Shown here in pieces: positions 1 through 11,547 of a stretch of DNA of 64,000 nucleotides. The notes beneath the pieces were generated by a model. It worked only from the letters and a program-made list of their open reading frames with translations, ran no database searches and was not told the origin of the DNA. The translations under genes were made by a program, and so were the position numbers. Position 1 is the stretch's first letter; each line of letters starts with the position of its first letter. The stretch is from Theocolax elegans (Eukaryota; Arthropoda; Insecta; Hymenoptera; Cerocephalidae): assembly GCA_026168455.1 (NCBI GenBank), contig CM047425.1:27752256-27816255 (forward strand), in the 5' to 3' direction.

Positions 1-365
1 TATAAAAAATGATTTTTTAAACATTTATTATGCTGGATTTTTAGTTTTACATCCCTTACAAGAATTATAATACTAATCTGAAGGATAATTATAAAAGTAT
101 CAACATTATTATTATTATTATTCAGCAATACATTGTTTAGATTTCACAAACTTGTCACTGTCACGTTATCATATTATTCATTATAATTATATATCCGATT
201 TATTTATATATCTTTTGTATTAAATACGTATATTCAGTTATTGTAATAATGATGTTTAAATATTTATAGTAATCCTTCAGATTAGTATTATAATTCTTGT
301 AAGGGATGTAAAACTAAAAATTCAGCATTATAAATGTTTAAAAATTAATTTTTTACATTTGTACA
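1..365. repeat. Palindromic MITE-like element, left part may be cut by window edge
   Basis: The left arm (about 19-83, reading ...tagttttacatcccttaca) returns inverted at about 272-343 with only a few differences, around a centre near 180. Outside the best-matching core the arms continue with lower identity. There is no coding capacity. It is probably a nonautonomous foldback DNA transposon; the true left end and any target duplication lie at or beyond the window edge. Confidence 0.7.
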
Positions 366-1010
366 ATAATATTTGTATTTTTAGCAGCTTACAGGGGATT
401 AGATGGATACTGAAACAAGTGGAGATACTTTTCTACCATTCCAAGGTAAGTGCACAAATTTTTTTGCAATGATCATGCTACTAGATTCATCGTTATAAGG
501 CAACAAATATACATTTCTATTAATATTTCGGGCACTTTTCCCGGATATTTTGACCATAAGTGATGTTAATGATTTAGACCCACTCTGGAAATTTTTAGGC
601 AGTTTCTGACTATAAAAAGACATCTTTTAGACAGTATTAAGTTACCAGAGTCCGGAGCAGAATTGCTGATTTTCACTATTTAAGGTTTAAATGGCTTACA
701 AGAGTGTGACAGCATACATTTATGTCTTTAAAAGTATTTTTAATGAAAAGTTTGGAAAATTTTACAAAAAAAGTCATACTTATGTTTTTAGTGAAAAATG
801 CATCCCCTGGGAGCTAAAAATTCATGAAAATGGGCATATAATGCAAAAAAGTGCTAAAATGTCAACTTTGACTCTCTGTAACTTAAAATAATGGCCCAGA
901 AAAAATCTGAAAAAATTCAGGAGAACTACTGGATACCTCTAGAACATATTCCCACAGTTATAGCAATATTTATTTTTTTCATCTTCGATGTCACAGAGAA
1001 CCACCCATAT
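366..1010. other. AT-rich stretch without recognisable gene
   Basis: Only short ORFs of low-complexity composition occur here. I see no conserved motif, tRNA or terminal repeat. Confidence 0.5.
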
Positions 1011-1898
1011 ATATATATATACACTATGCTCTTGTTAAAAATAATTCGATTAGTATATTCTTGTAAAATAATTTTTCTTTTTAATTATTGAAATATGGAA
1101 ATATATTAACCTAACTTGTAAAAGAAATATTCAAAGTTTATACTACGTCTATGTTTAAGTTAATTAGTAATGTTTATAAGATAACAGCCAAACTCTAGAC
1201 AGTTGCATGTAATCTTAATTTTGAATTATTTAGTTATAAATATTTTTTATTGTTAATCTTCATGCAAGTAAAGGTAAAAGTTTTCTATTATAAAGCTACT
1301 AATAAAAATCAAAGAATTATTAAATTTATTTTATATAAACTTATCCAATATAATAATTCTTATACGATTCACTGATTCAAGGAAACTCTGTAAAATAATT
1401 CAGAATGTGTAACGGCATTTATATGTATTCTTTCATTAGTATACTCTTGTATAAAAGTTTATTCTTAATTATTTTTTAAAAATAAAAAAAATATTAACCG
1501 TACTTTTAGAATAAATATTTCAATATTCAATATTCCTATATATTTAACTACTTTAGCTTATAGAAATAACTGTCAGACTCGCGTGACACTTGCAGGTATT
1601 CTTAGTTTTGTTAATTAATTATAAATGTTATTCATTGCTATTTTTCATGAAAGTATAGAACGAAGTTGTCTACAGTAAGCTACTAATAAACAACAAAGAA
1701 ATATTAACTGTAATTTTAAATAAACTTATCCAGTGTAATAATTCTTATATGACGACTGATACAAGTAAACTTTGTAAAATATTTGTATACATTTGTATGT
1801 ATTCTTCAATTAGTATTTATTTATTAGATAAGTTTTGCTTCGTTATTCTTCAATTAGTTAAATATAGTAACCTGACTATTAGAAAAAATATTTTAATT
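1010..1898. repeat. Diverged ~380-bp satellite, left half
   Basis: Landmark strings such as aagctactaataaa recur at about 1293 and 1675, surrounded by matching flanks (attcttatacgattca / attcttatatgacgac; tatgtattctttcattagta). The unit is about 380 bp. The array continues at 3813-4360 with landmarks near 3919 and 4093. It is interrupted by the solo LTR at 1899-3812. Confidence 0.7.
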
Positions 1899-3812
1899 TG
1901 TAACGTGGTCCTCACTTTCGTGGCCCGTAAACCACGCTACTCGGTTCCACTTTATTTAATATATATATGTTACCTTTAAATCCGGTAAGACCGTATTTAA
2001 TATTTTTACTGGGCGCCAGGTCTTACCAATACAAATAACTTCCCGGTACGACTCCTCAGGACGTGGCTCCAACGCCAATACGGAGGTGGCGAAACCAACG
2101 ACGAATATTATCTCCTTCGGAACACGTGGCGGTAAATTGTCGAGGTGTAGGTCGATAAATTAACGAACTCAATAATTTCAATTAGATCAAAGCGATAATT
2201 CTTTCGATTTATTTATACACTCAAATTCCGATCACTACGGGTGATCACCGTTACAATTTATGAACACGAAAAAAAACAATTGCATTTTAATAAATTTCCG
2301 CGAGCTAACCCGATCTTCCGATCACCGATAATCTATTAAAAAAAAGAACGCAGGAGATCTATACGCGACGCGCAAGAAATCCCCGGCGATATACTCGATT
2401 TACTACTAAATTAATGGGTGGCCGTGCAGCCCACTTACCGCAACTAGAAACAATCTTCTTCAAGAAATCAAACGGATTGACTACTACTACTACTATTATC
2501 TCGACTTCTACAACCAAAAATACTACTGAATCTACAGAGCTGTGTGCTCGGGGAGACTATCCGGCTACGAATGACGATCGGGACTCGTAGCATCCCGCTC
2601 GTCCTCGTAGTTCGTTAAAACGCGGCGCTGATGGTCTTCTTCTTCCTTAATTTTCAACCAATAATATCTTCCAGGTTAATTAGATGGTTGACTATTACCG
2701 CCGTCCGCGCCATCTATTCCCGTAACAATCTTCTTTTCCCCAGTGACGGAATAACGAAATAACCCGTATTCCGTTGAGGAACTGACTTGCGCCTCCACCA
2801 ATGCAACAGGTGTGTCTTCTTTCTCTCTCGTACACACACGCTGTAGATGGCTACTTCCCGCTCATTCCGTCGTTCCCCTCCTCGGTGCGCCGCCATGTGC
2901 CGCGGCGTGCATGTGCGAGAGCAGCGAGCGCCGCCCCCCTCTCTCTGCCGCGCTGACCCTAGTACACGAGCAGCCGGCCGAGTCCGTTACACGCGAGTCG
3001 GGCGTCGTTTGTTTACACGACGGCGAACGGGTTTTCATTTTGTGTTTGTGAAGAGTGCACCAGTTCCTGGGTCGTCATCTCCGTGGCTGCCTTCGTTCTC
3101 CATCACCAGGTCGCCGGGAGATGGTACTGGATCTACGTGGGAACATGGTTGGACGTCGGTGGCGGTATGGTTGTATCATTCCTTCTTTGTTATTAAACTC
3201 TTTCCTTTCTCCAATCCTCCGATTTCCTCAACAGATCAATAAAAACCCTATTAATTCCCTCCCTTAACATACTTAAATATCGGTGACGAGAATGGCTCGG
3301 GCCAGGATTCGTAGCCGGTGTTTACTTCCTTCCTAACCTCTATTCCCATATCCTATATATCATATACTATACTCAAACATAACTTCCTTATTATAACCAA
3401 CTCTATCCTCCTATAAATCCTTCTATTCTAACCTTATATTTATTCTAGTTTATTTATTATTAACCTTTCAGGTACCCAACGCTACCAAGGAGCGGACCCA
3501 GGATCCAAAGGTTCACCCAGGACTCATCGCCTCAAGGGGAAATGGACTCACGATGGACAGTACCCAGGACTCATCGCCTCCAAGGACAGGACTCACATGG
3601 ATAGCAGCGTTGGATCACCCAGGACTCGTCGTCTCAAAAGGTATGATATTGAATTAAAATGTTATTTCACTTAAATCTATCTCCTCTACGCTAACCTTAT
3701 AACTATCTATATATACTAATAATTCTTTTTCTTATTTCAGGTACGTCTCTACGACAAGGCTTCCCTCCTTTAGTTAATTATAAATAAATACCGGTGTGAG
3801 GTTTACCTCACA
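1899..3812 (-). mobile_element. Solo LTR, Ty3/gypsy-like, 1.9 kb
   Basis: The segment begins TGTAACGTGG and ends TTTACCTCACA. It is flanked on both sides by AATT (1895-1898 and 3813-3816), a 4-bp target duplication. It sits inside the satellite and splits it. Read on the minus strand it starts TGTGAGGT, has an AATAAAG signal near the 3' end and ends GTTACA. It shares ends and some internal wording (ggcgaaacc) with the LTR at 30869-32870. ORFs inside (2847-3242 and neighbours) are GC-rich LTR sequence, not genes. No internal retroelement region remains, so recombination between two LTRs is the likely origin. Confidence 0.8.
3484..3640. repeat. Minisatellite inside the solo LTR
   Basis: Four imperfect copies of a motif around cccaggactcatcgcctc occur with irregular spacers (about 3485-3640). 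The block lies between short intron-like ...ttttcag/gta... boundaries, but I cannot show splicing. Confidence 0.65.
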
Positions 3813-4360
3813 AATTATACAATATTTCTATGTATTCTTAGTTTTGTGCCCTCTAATTTCAAATGTTTTTCATTAATATTCTTCATGCATATAATGATAG
3901 AAGTTTTTATTATATACTACTAATAAACATCAAAGAAATATTAAATATTTCTATATTTAAGTGATTTATTAATGGTTATAGAAATAACTGTCCGACTCGA
4001 GTGACACTTGCAGGTATTCTTAATTTTGTGCCCTTTAATTATAAATATTTTTCAATGTTATTCTTCATGAAAGTAAAGATAGTGGTTTTCTACAGTAAGC
4101 TAGTAATAAACACCAAAAAGAAATATTAAATTTAATTTTCAATAAAGTAATCCAATTTTGTTAATCTTTTATATGATTCGATGATTCATGTTAATATTTA
4201 AAATAATTCAGAATTTGTTACGGAATTAGTATGTATTCTTTATTTAGAATTCTCTTGTAATAAAGTTTATACTTCATTATTTTTCTAATATGAAAACATA
4301 TTAACCTATTTTTAAAAAAAATATTGCAACTGTACAATTTTTCTATGTGTTCTTAGTAAC
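3813..4360. repeat. Diverged ~380-bp satellite, right half
   Basis: This continues the array of 1010-1898 after the LTR. The landmarks actgtccgactcgagtgaca (3990) and cagtaagctagtaataaac (4092) match 1570-1690. Copies here include a shortened unit with about 174-bp spacing. Confidence 0.65.
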
Positions 4361-4429
4361 ACCACAGCCACTTGAGAAATACAAATTTCGCGCCAAAAAT
4401 GTAATCGACTATTCCGTGTTTATTGTAAT

Positions 4430-5812
4430 ACTAAACCGCTCATTTATGTGACAATACTGATTAAACCCTATAAACGAACCACATAGGTTGCTTGACAATA
4501 TTAGAATATACCGGTAGATTCGGATAAATAATGCTCGACTTTATAGTGAAATGGCCTATTTAACCCGATAAATTGCAATCATGACCCGCGTAAAAAAATT
4601 AAAGTTTATATGAACTTTATATAAACTTTAGGTTTGGCTAAACTTGATATGGGGTTGGCCAACGAGACTGAGCCGAACTTGTGTAACTGACTGTTCAAGT
4701 TTGGCGAAAGTGTATCAAAAGTTCATCTGAAATTGATATAAAGTTTTTATAAGGTTTTGTTACAATTACTGACAAATAAAATAAAGTTTATACTAAGTTT
4801 AACCGAACTCAATATCAACGTGATATCAAGTTCAAGTATATAAAGTAATATAATGTTGAGAAGATTCATTTTGGACTTCTGCATCAGATAAGTTTTTTCT
4901 ATTCGAAATGAAAATTTTATATTTTTAATTATGTTTTAATTAATATTTTAATATGTAAAAATAGATACTTTGTGGTTTTTTTAATTTTCTTCTTTCAGGT
5001 TATGTCTTCAAGACTAACGAAATGGACAATACTTTTCAGTGGCGCGTACGAATTTTTTGGTTATATCTCAAATATCCATTTTTCTAACCGATGTATACTT
5101 ACTGATGTCAGTTAAAAAAGATTTTTAAAATTTTTCTTTGGGTATGTTGATATCAACATTATATTACTTTATATACTTGAACTTGATATCACGTTGATAT
5201 TGAGTTCGGCTAAACTTAGTATAAACTTTATTTTAGTTGTCAGTAATTGTAACAGAACCTTATAAAAACTTTATATCAATTGCAGATGAACTTTTGATAT
5301 ACTTTTGCCAAACTTGAACAATCAGTTACCGCATATCAAGTTTAGCCAAACCTAAAGTTCATATAAACTTTAATTTTTTTACGCGGGGAAAAATCATTAA
5401 TCATTTGAAATCCAGTTACATGCCTATTCGTTGTAAATAGAAAATACAGCAATACCTCATAAAATACGATAAACAATTCAATAGCGGTTGCTTCTACGAC
5501 AGGGGTAACCGATAAGATCCTGCACTCAAATCGTTCATTTATGTGACAATACTAATTAAACCCTATAAACGAACCACATAGGTTGCTTGACAATATTAGA
5601 ATATACCAGTAGATTCGGATAAATAATGCTCGACTTTATAGTGAAATTTCCTATTCAACCCGATAAATTGCAATCATGCAAAATCATTAATTATTTGTAA
5701 TCCAGATACATGCCTATTCGTTATAAATAGTAAATACAGCAATACCTCATAAAATACGATAAACGATTCAATAGCGGTTACTTTTTCGACTGGCAAAGCC
5801 ACCCCGTTAAAA
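4430..5812. repeat. Two direct copies of a ~290-bp repeat, the first interrupted by a MITE
   Basis: Copy 1 is 4430-4584 plus 5388-5520; copy 2 is 5525-5812. They share long near-identical runs such as cgaaccacataggttgcttg and aatacctcataaaatacga. Copy 2 is the uninterrupted version, so it shows what copy 1 looked like before the MITE landed. A third, more diverged relative is at 8150-8290. Confidence 0.8.
4585..5387. mobile_element. Nonautonomous DNA transposon with ~240-bp inverted ends
   Basis: The left arm begins cccgcgtaaaaaaattaaag and runs to about 4840; the right arm (about 5147-5387) is its inverted copy. The core (~4841-5146) has no gene. The insertion interrupts one of two neighbouring repeats, which gives independent evidence for both ends. 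A target duplication is not clear. The superfamily is not determined. Confidence 0.8.
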
Positions 5813-6716
5813 AAGTTCCTATTGATTCAGTATTGATTATGTGATGAAATCATTATGGAATTAATAAATAATAGCTACTGATATTGATCAAAATCAATAC
5901 TGACTCAGTAGTAAGTTCTCACCAAAACGCAAAACTAATTTCTTACTGAATTAGTACAAAATCAGTAATGAATCAATGTTGTATCATTATGGAATCAGTA
6001 CTGTATCAATTTTGAAATTATTTAATTGAAGAAGGGCAATATGCCCTTAAAAATTCAGTATGCAATCAATTCAGAATCAGTGTCAAATCAATACCCTGTT
6101 AAAAAAATTCACGCTGATTCAGTACTGATTTCTCTAAAAAATAAATAAAATAAATTTTTTTTAGATAATTCTCTTAGATCATTTCTAGATCATTTCTCAG
6201 TCTATTATCAATGCTACATTCACAAAGAGTTACAAAGATAATAAAAACATATTTGTAGACATTTCAAAAAACCCAATTAGAATTTATTTTAATGGTATTA
6301 ATTTTAATGGAATAAACATATTTTTAAACAAATATATATTTAGTAATATATTGCAGCAATTTCATATTAATTGTAACTAGGCTTTTTGAAACGTCTATAA
6401 ATATGTTTTCATTATCTTATTGGAACTGTTTGTGAATGTAGCAGATAGAAGATAGTAAATCATGCAATAGAAAATACTAAAATCAGTATGGAAGTAATAA
6501 CATCTCTTTAAGATTATATTATTTAACATTTCAAGTACATATATTTCATTAATCCAATTGTTAAATATCAAAAAGACCTTCTACAAAGGTGTAATTTATT
6601 TCATAATTGTTAGCCCAGGCGTATCTTACATCAATAAATAAACAATATAAAATTAATAATAATACTTGTTTGTGCATATTAATTTCTCCATATGTCTTAA
6701 AATGTAAATATATCTT

Positions 6717-7179
6717 AACTTAAATTAACTTAACTTAAATTCCACCAACCATAGTGGACACAGAGTACAATGTGCCTACTTTATTCAAAAGTAAAGGATT
6801 TAGTTCGTGAGAGGCCGACATTATTATATTCATATACATATTGCCGAACGATAAAATTTTGTATCATATAACTCGCGACACGGTCTAACACGTCGCACTC
6901 TGGCTGGTGGTTTTTCCCACCACCAGAGGGAGACGACTATCTCTCTACACTCGTTGGAGGGATCGTCGTCTCTTTTCTATATATATAGCCGCAGAACATC
7001 TTGCTGGCGTCGCAGATCACCTTGGGACAGGCGTCTAAGGTAGAATCTCCAGTTCCTTACTGAGGAGTCCAAGCTGGAGTTCGAGGACGAAACGCCTTTA
7101 TTTATTTTGAGAAGGCCGTGCTCTGGGAAATTCCACCAACCATAGTGGACACAGAGTACAATGTGCCTACTTTATTCGC
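6717..7179 (+). mobile_element. Retrozyme-like nonautonomous retroelement with type III hammerhead, copy 1
   Basis: The 463-bp insertion is flanked by an 11-bp perfect target duplication, aaatatatctt (6706-6716 and 7180-7190). A ~49-bp segment starting aattccaccaaccatagtgg is present at 6738 and again at 7129, so the insert is one ~391-bp unit plus a terminal repeat. It contains one hammerhead (7029-7097) and two further strong hairpins: ctggctggtgg / ccaccaccag near 6910, and gacgac / gtcgtc at about 6930-6975. No ORF is present. A second copy at 48400-48831 is circularly permuted relative to this one. Known retrozymes are ribozyme-bearing elements mobilised by retrotransposon machinery through circular RNA; assignment here is inference from structure. 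Confidence 0.85.
7029..7097 (+). ncRNA. Hammerhead ribozyme, type III
   Basis: Elements in order: stem III 5' strand AGGCGT (7029-7034); cleavage C7035; stem I TAAGG/CCTTA (7036-7040/7055-7059) closing a 14-nt loop; core CTGAGGA (7060-7066); stem II GTCC/GGAC (7067-7070/7085-7088) closing a 14-nt loop; core GAA (7089-7091); stem III 3' strand ACGCCT (7092-7097). This matches the CUGANGA...GAA consensus, with G at the variable position 7. Loop 1 contains CTCCAG and loop 2 contains CTGGAG, which allows a six-base-pair loop-loop contact of the kind hammerheads need for fast cleavage. Predicted cleavage is after C7035. Confidence 0.92.
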
Positions 7180-8149
7180 AAATATATCTTTTTTATTGGT
7201 TTAAAATTATTTTTTGTATTTTATTTTAAACCAGTAAAATAGAGATATTTACGTTTTAATACATTATGGAGAAATTAATATCGTACAAATGAATGAATAT
7301 TACTTCCATACTGATTTTAGTATTTTCTATCTGCTACATTCACAACAGTTACAATAAGATAATGAAAACATATTTGTAGACGTTTCAAAAAGCCTAGTTA
7401 CAATTAATATGAAATTGCTGCAATATATTACTAAATATATACTGTTCTTCTAATATGGCACCGATATGTACATTAAAATTTTAACTTGTATGAAATTGTC
7501 CATATTTTTAAAAATATGTTTATTCCATTAAAATTAATACCATTAAAATAAATTCTAATTGGGTTTTTTGAAATGTCTACAAATATGTTTTTATTATCTT
7601 TGTTACTGTGTATGGATGTAGCATTGAGAATAGACTGAGAAATGATAGATAATGAAAGTTAAGCAGCATTGACCGCGGTTGATAAGTGAATGGGTGAATA
7701 ACTAACATAAACAGAAAAATGTGTAATACTTTTTTCTATTTATTTTATGTTTTTTTGACAATTTTATTTGTTTTTACCTAATTTTTTTTAGAGAATTATC
7801 TAAAAAAATTTATTTCATTTATTTTTTAGAGAAATCAGTATTTGACACTGATTCTGAATTGAATGAATACTGAATTTTTAAGGGCATATTGCCCTTCTTC
7901 ATTTGAATAATTTCAAAATTGGTACAGTACTGATTCCATAATAATACAACATTGATTCATTACTGATTTTGTACTAATTCAGTAAGAAATCAGTTTTGCG
8001 TTTTGGTGAGAACTTACTACTGAGTCAGTATTGATGTTGATCAATATCAGTAGCCATTATTTATTTATTCCATTATGATTACATCACAGAATCAATACTG
8101 AATCAATAGGAACTTTGTCAACGGGGCAGGTACGATGCGTTAGGCAAGC

Positions 8150-8290
8150 CGCTCGTTTCATGCGTCGATAGTCATAAATCCCTATAAAGGTACCAGGTAA
8201 GTTGTTATATAATATTGAAATATACTGGTAAGGTCATATAGCCGGTACTTGGCGTTATAGTGAAACGCCCTATTTAACCTTATATTTTTG
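8150..8290. repeat. Diverged third copy of the 4430-5812 repeat
   Basis: Order-preserved matches such as ccctataaa, atatac(t/c)ggta and ttatagtgaaa..cctatttaacc correspond to 4455-4570. Identity is visibly low. Confidence 0.55.
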
Positions 8291-9520
8291 TATTCTCTAT
8301 AAGACAATAACTGTTAAAATCCCGATAGAAATCCATTTGTTAAGAATATATAATTTTGTATTATCTGAAATAGAACTATAGATAATTCATTCATGTTCGG
8401 GTTTTTCATTATAAAATACTATAAGCTTTAGAATGAAATAGCATTGATATATAAATCCTTATAATGCCCGGTAAATATAAATACAAAATAATTAAAAATA
8501 AATGTATACCGATATACTCCGATAAACTATTTTATGCTGTTTTATGTTACACGTTTATTCCTGTAAAATCTTATAAACAAATTTATTTTTATCGCATTTT
8601 ATGAGGTGTTCATTATGAAGCCTATAGTTATAAGCTTATTCTTTCCGATTCCTATTAAATAATGTATAGCATTCTATCGCAAACTCCGGGTGCAAAAGCC
8701 ACATGAAGTACGATAAAAAAAATTTTTTTATAGTTTTATATGAGGTTTTTTCAACAGGGTACATGATAGGTATGGTACAATAACTGGTCCCCAAGTCTAG
8801 AGAAAGGAACCAAGGCAGATCACCACTACCGAAACATGCTGCCGAGGATCTATTGTCGGTTCGAGCGATTAAAGACGGCAACGCTTACATATAAATGCTT
8901 AAAAGTTGTATATAAAGATCATCCATATATTATCAACATCTTAAGGGGACACGTCAGTATTAAAATTGAGAAAAAGCTATTTAACAATAACATTTAATAA
9001 TTTTTTTTATAAGCATTGAAAATATTTCTTAATTTTTTTAATAAATTATATTATTATTAAAATTAGTTAAAAATTTTGGCCTATTACATCACATAACTAA
9101 TTTAATTATTTATGAGACTGCGTACTCTCATTTTTTCCATAGTAGACTTACCGCAGGAGATTTCAGGAACTATTTCATCGAATAGGCTGAAATTTTAACA
9201 GAAAACTTTTAAATATGGTCTACATCTACCTAAGTGGAACAGAATTTCAATAAAAGTCGAAATGTATATATAAAACCGAAGCTTTTTGCATAGAAGGCAC
9301 GACCGTGTAAAGCTTGCGATTCACGCTCCAATTCGCGGTAAAATATCTGACTCACCTATTCAACTTTTATTAATTTTCTCAAAGCTCGGGGTGTTTGGTT
9401 TAATACTACACAATGTAATATGCATCATGAGAGATAATAATGAAAACATGAATTCAAATTATGTGCTTATCATCTTCGCCTTTAGATCATGTTACGATTC
9501 ATACGCACTGCAATATATTT
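8291..9520. other. AT-rich intergenic stretch
   Basis: I find no protein motif, tRNA or terminal inverted repeat. A cttaaggggac string at 8941 resembles the end of the TTAA element at 63130 but has no partner end here. The 81-codon minus-strand ORF at 8636-8881 has no recognisable features and is left out. Confidence 0.45.
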
Positions 9521-9524
9521 AATT

Positions 9525-10000
9525 TTATTATGAAAAAACGTGATTTTTTGTACGTTTTCGTTATTTTGACAGTTTTTCATTTTATCTTTGAAAATATTGT
9601 TCCAGATGTAAAGTGTAAAATAGGAACAGATTTTGTTATTATGAGACGAACATTTTTTTTATTTAAAGTTTTTATGTACGAATAATACATTTTGATTTAT
9701 TGCGAAAAAAACGTGAATTTTAGTACTTTATTCATAGTCTTAACCATTTTGCTATGTTTATCTTTAAAAATATTGTTCTGGGCGTTAAGTGTATAATATA
9801 AAAAAGGTATGTTATTTTAAAACCAACATTTTGTTAATTAAAAATTTTTCTGTAAATACGATACATTTAGATTTATTACAAAAAACGTATATTTTTGCAT
9901 TTTTCTGTTATTTTAACCGTTTTCTTCTATTTATCGTTATATAGTTATTTTGAGACAAACATTTCGTCCGTATAAAGTTTTTATGTAGAATTAACACCAC
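9525..10000. repeat. ~175-bp tandem repeat, about 2.7 diverged copies
   Basis: The phrase ttatt(a/g)(t/c)(g/a)aaaaaacgt recurs at about 9525, 9697 and 9873, followed each time by ...ttattttgac/aacc..tttttc and later aa(g/a)tttttatgta. Spacings are 172 and 176 bp. No coding potential. Confidence 0.7.
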
Positions 10001-10074
10001 TTAAGGGGATGCCATACTCTAAATTTATACTCCCTACCTTATCGACTTAGAACTTCCAATATCCATTAATTAGA

Positions 10075-10207
10075 TCGGCACACAATAAGAGCGGTCTGCC
10101 ATCGGAACCAGACCACCATACCTGTATTGATTCGGATTCAGGAACCCGAAAAACATACAGATGTGGTGGTCTGGTTCCGATGTCAGACCGCTTTTTTTGT
10201 GTGCTGA
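10075..10207. repeat. Short hairpin element (MITE-like)
   Basis: Arms ggcacacaataagagcggtc (about 10077) and gaccgctttttttgtgtgc (about 10185) pair, continuing through ggaaccagaccaccat / tggtggtctggttcc. Arms are about 55 nt around a ~25-nt centre. An ORF across it (10047-10262, minus) is only a by-product of the palindrome. Confidence 0.75.
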
Positions 10208-10662
10208 TGTTATTTATAAGCAGAAACACTATTTGAAAAAATATAAGAATGGGCGCCTGCATTTATAAAACTTGCATCTCCGTGCAAAGTTTTAGACTAA
10301 AATTCCATTGTCTTTTTAAGAAAAATCTTACCAAAAATATGAAGTGAACGTTTCTTTGTCCAATATTTTTCGGACGGGGTTTCCTTGAAAATGGGATAAT
10401 ATTTTTAACTGACACTTTTTGTATCAAAATAGTCTACTGAGATCCCAAGGCACCCGTTTTCTCTAAATTAATTGGATAAACCATAATTATTATAGATACA
10501 TAATTACGATATTCTACTCCAAATATTACTTTAGGTGGCGCTAGGAATGGCCCACCCCAAAGAACACGTTGCTTATAATTTTAATTTGTTATAATTAAAA
10601 CTAGCAACAGATTCTTCGCTCGCTAACGCTCACTCGGTTGAATTTTGATTATGTTTATTTCA
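10208..10662. other. Flank of the Polinton, no gene seen
   Basis: AT-rich sequence with no recognisable gene or paired repeat. Confidence 0.4.
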
Positions 10663-10668
10663 GATGAG
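10663..10668. repeat. Polinton target site duplication, left (gatgag)
   Basis: The same six bases, gatgag, follow the right end at 26571-26576. Six bp is the length expected for Polinton/Maverick integration. Confidence 0.8.
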
Positions 10669-10752
10669 AGTAGATAAGCTAGGCTGGTTCTAACCCATAG
10701 GCCGATTCTAACCCAAATGTGTGTGTGTGTGTGCGTGTGTGTGTGTGTGTGT
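10669..10752 (+). repeat. Polinton left terminal inverted repeat with (GT)n
   Basis: About 50 bp match the inverted right end at 26521-26570. This includes the doubled motif GGTTCTAACCC / GATTCTAACCC, followed by a GT tract. After the microsatellite the two ends no longer match. Confidence 0.8.
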
Positions 10753-10984
10753 TTGATTGCACTTAATAGCAATCGTTTGCACTTTAATTAAATGGTTTGT
10801 ACTTTAATCAAATCTTTTGCATACTGATAGCAATGGTTTGAACTCTAATTAAATAAGTTTTTTCATTTACTTTTTACTATTATTAAACGTTTTGCAGCCC
10901 ATTGTTTTAGGGCAAGACATTGTGTTTGATGAAAATGTTTCTTTCGAATACGTTTTCCATTTCGATGGAGTTGTTTTTTCCTCT

Positions 10985-11545
10985 TTCTCTTCATTCTCCA
11001 GAAGGTGAGGAAGACGAACTACACTGTTGCTTGGACCCATGATGGAATGATGGAAATTGATGATATTGCTTGGTATTTATACTGTTTTAAGGGAAGGGTG
11101 GAGGCCCCAACCAACGCCTCCACCTGTGAGGTACACCGCTTATCGTTACCCCTCCATTTTTTTCTTCCCTTCAGACTCCGTCTACTTCATCATATGTATT
11201 GTCATGAATTCCAATATTTGTCAAACTAGTCCGTCGTTTTAATTCTTGATTTTTAGCAGTCGACTTACTTAGATATTTCTTTCTGATATCTATGTAAGGA
11301 AGCAGTTGAAGTACACTGTTGCACAGTCCCATGATGAAATGATGAGTCAATGGCTTTGTGATCATTTATATATCTTCCTCTATATACCGTCTATTTCGTC
11401 ATAAATGAAGCACCTGCTTCAATGTTTGCTAATCGTATCTCTCTTTTTAATTTTTGAAGACGTTTATTTGGTCGTTTACTTTTCTTACCCAAGCAAGGTA
11501 GCAGCCGAATTATAATGCTGTATAGTCCCATGATGCATTTATATA
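10985..11545. repeat. Three diverged copies of a 200-290-bp subterminal repeat in the Polinton
   Basis: The phrase ccatgatg(g/a)aatgatg and its upstream context (gaagnn...tacactgttgc) occur near 11010, 11305 and, shorter, 11505. The phrase ccgtcta(c/t)ttc(a/g)tca recurs downstream at about 11178 and 11388. The first copy carries an extra GC-rich hairpin (gggtggaggc / gcctccacc). No gene is supported in 10753-11547. Confidence 0.6.
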
Positions 11546-11547
11546 TC

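Larger units (their letters stand above)
5802..8126. mobile_element. Foldback element with very long inverted repeats, host of a retrozyme-like insertion
   Basis: Ends are CCCCGTTAAAAAAGTTCC on the left and the inverted CCCCGTTGACAAAGTTCC on the right. About 700-800 bp of each side pair with each other (for example gaagaagggcaatatgccct near 6034 and its inverse near 7885). A nested inverted repeat lies within the left arm (about 6205-6450). No ORF is present. The middle contains the hammerhead element at 6717-7179, so the foldback was originally about 1.85 kb. A target duplication is unclear. Confidence 0.8.

Noticed and set aside
2000..2025. TGGCGCC string resembling a retroelement primer binding site
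   Set aside because: It lies inside the LTR, far from the LTR end, so it cannot serve as a primer site.
2040..2075. Minus-strand CTGAGGAG resembling a hammerhead core
   Set aside because: No GAAA partner and no pairing stems I and III.
2847..3267. 131-residue GC-rich ORF
   Set aside because: It lies wholly inside the solo LTR; overlapping open frames are due to GC content.
10680..10720. Telomere-like ctaaccc motifs in the Polinton ends
   Set aside because: Only two spaced copies within GGTTCTAACCC; not a TTAGG array, and explained as terminal repeat sequence.
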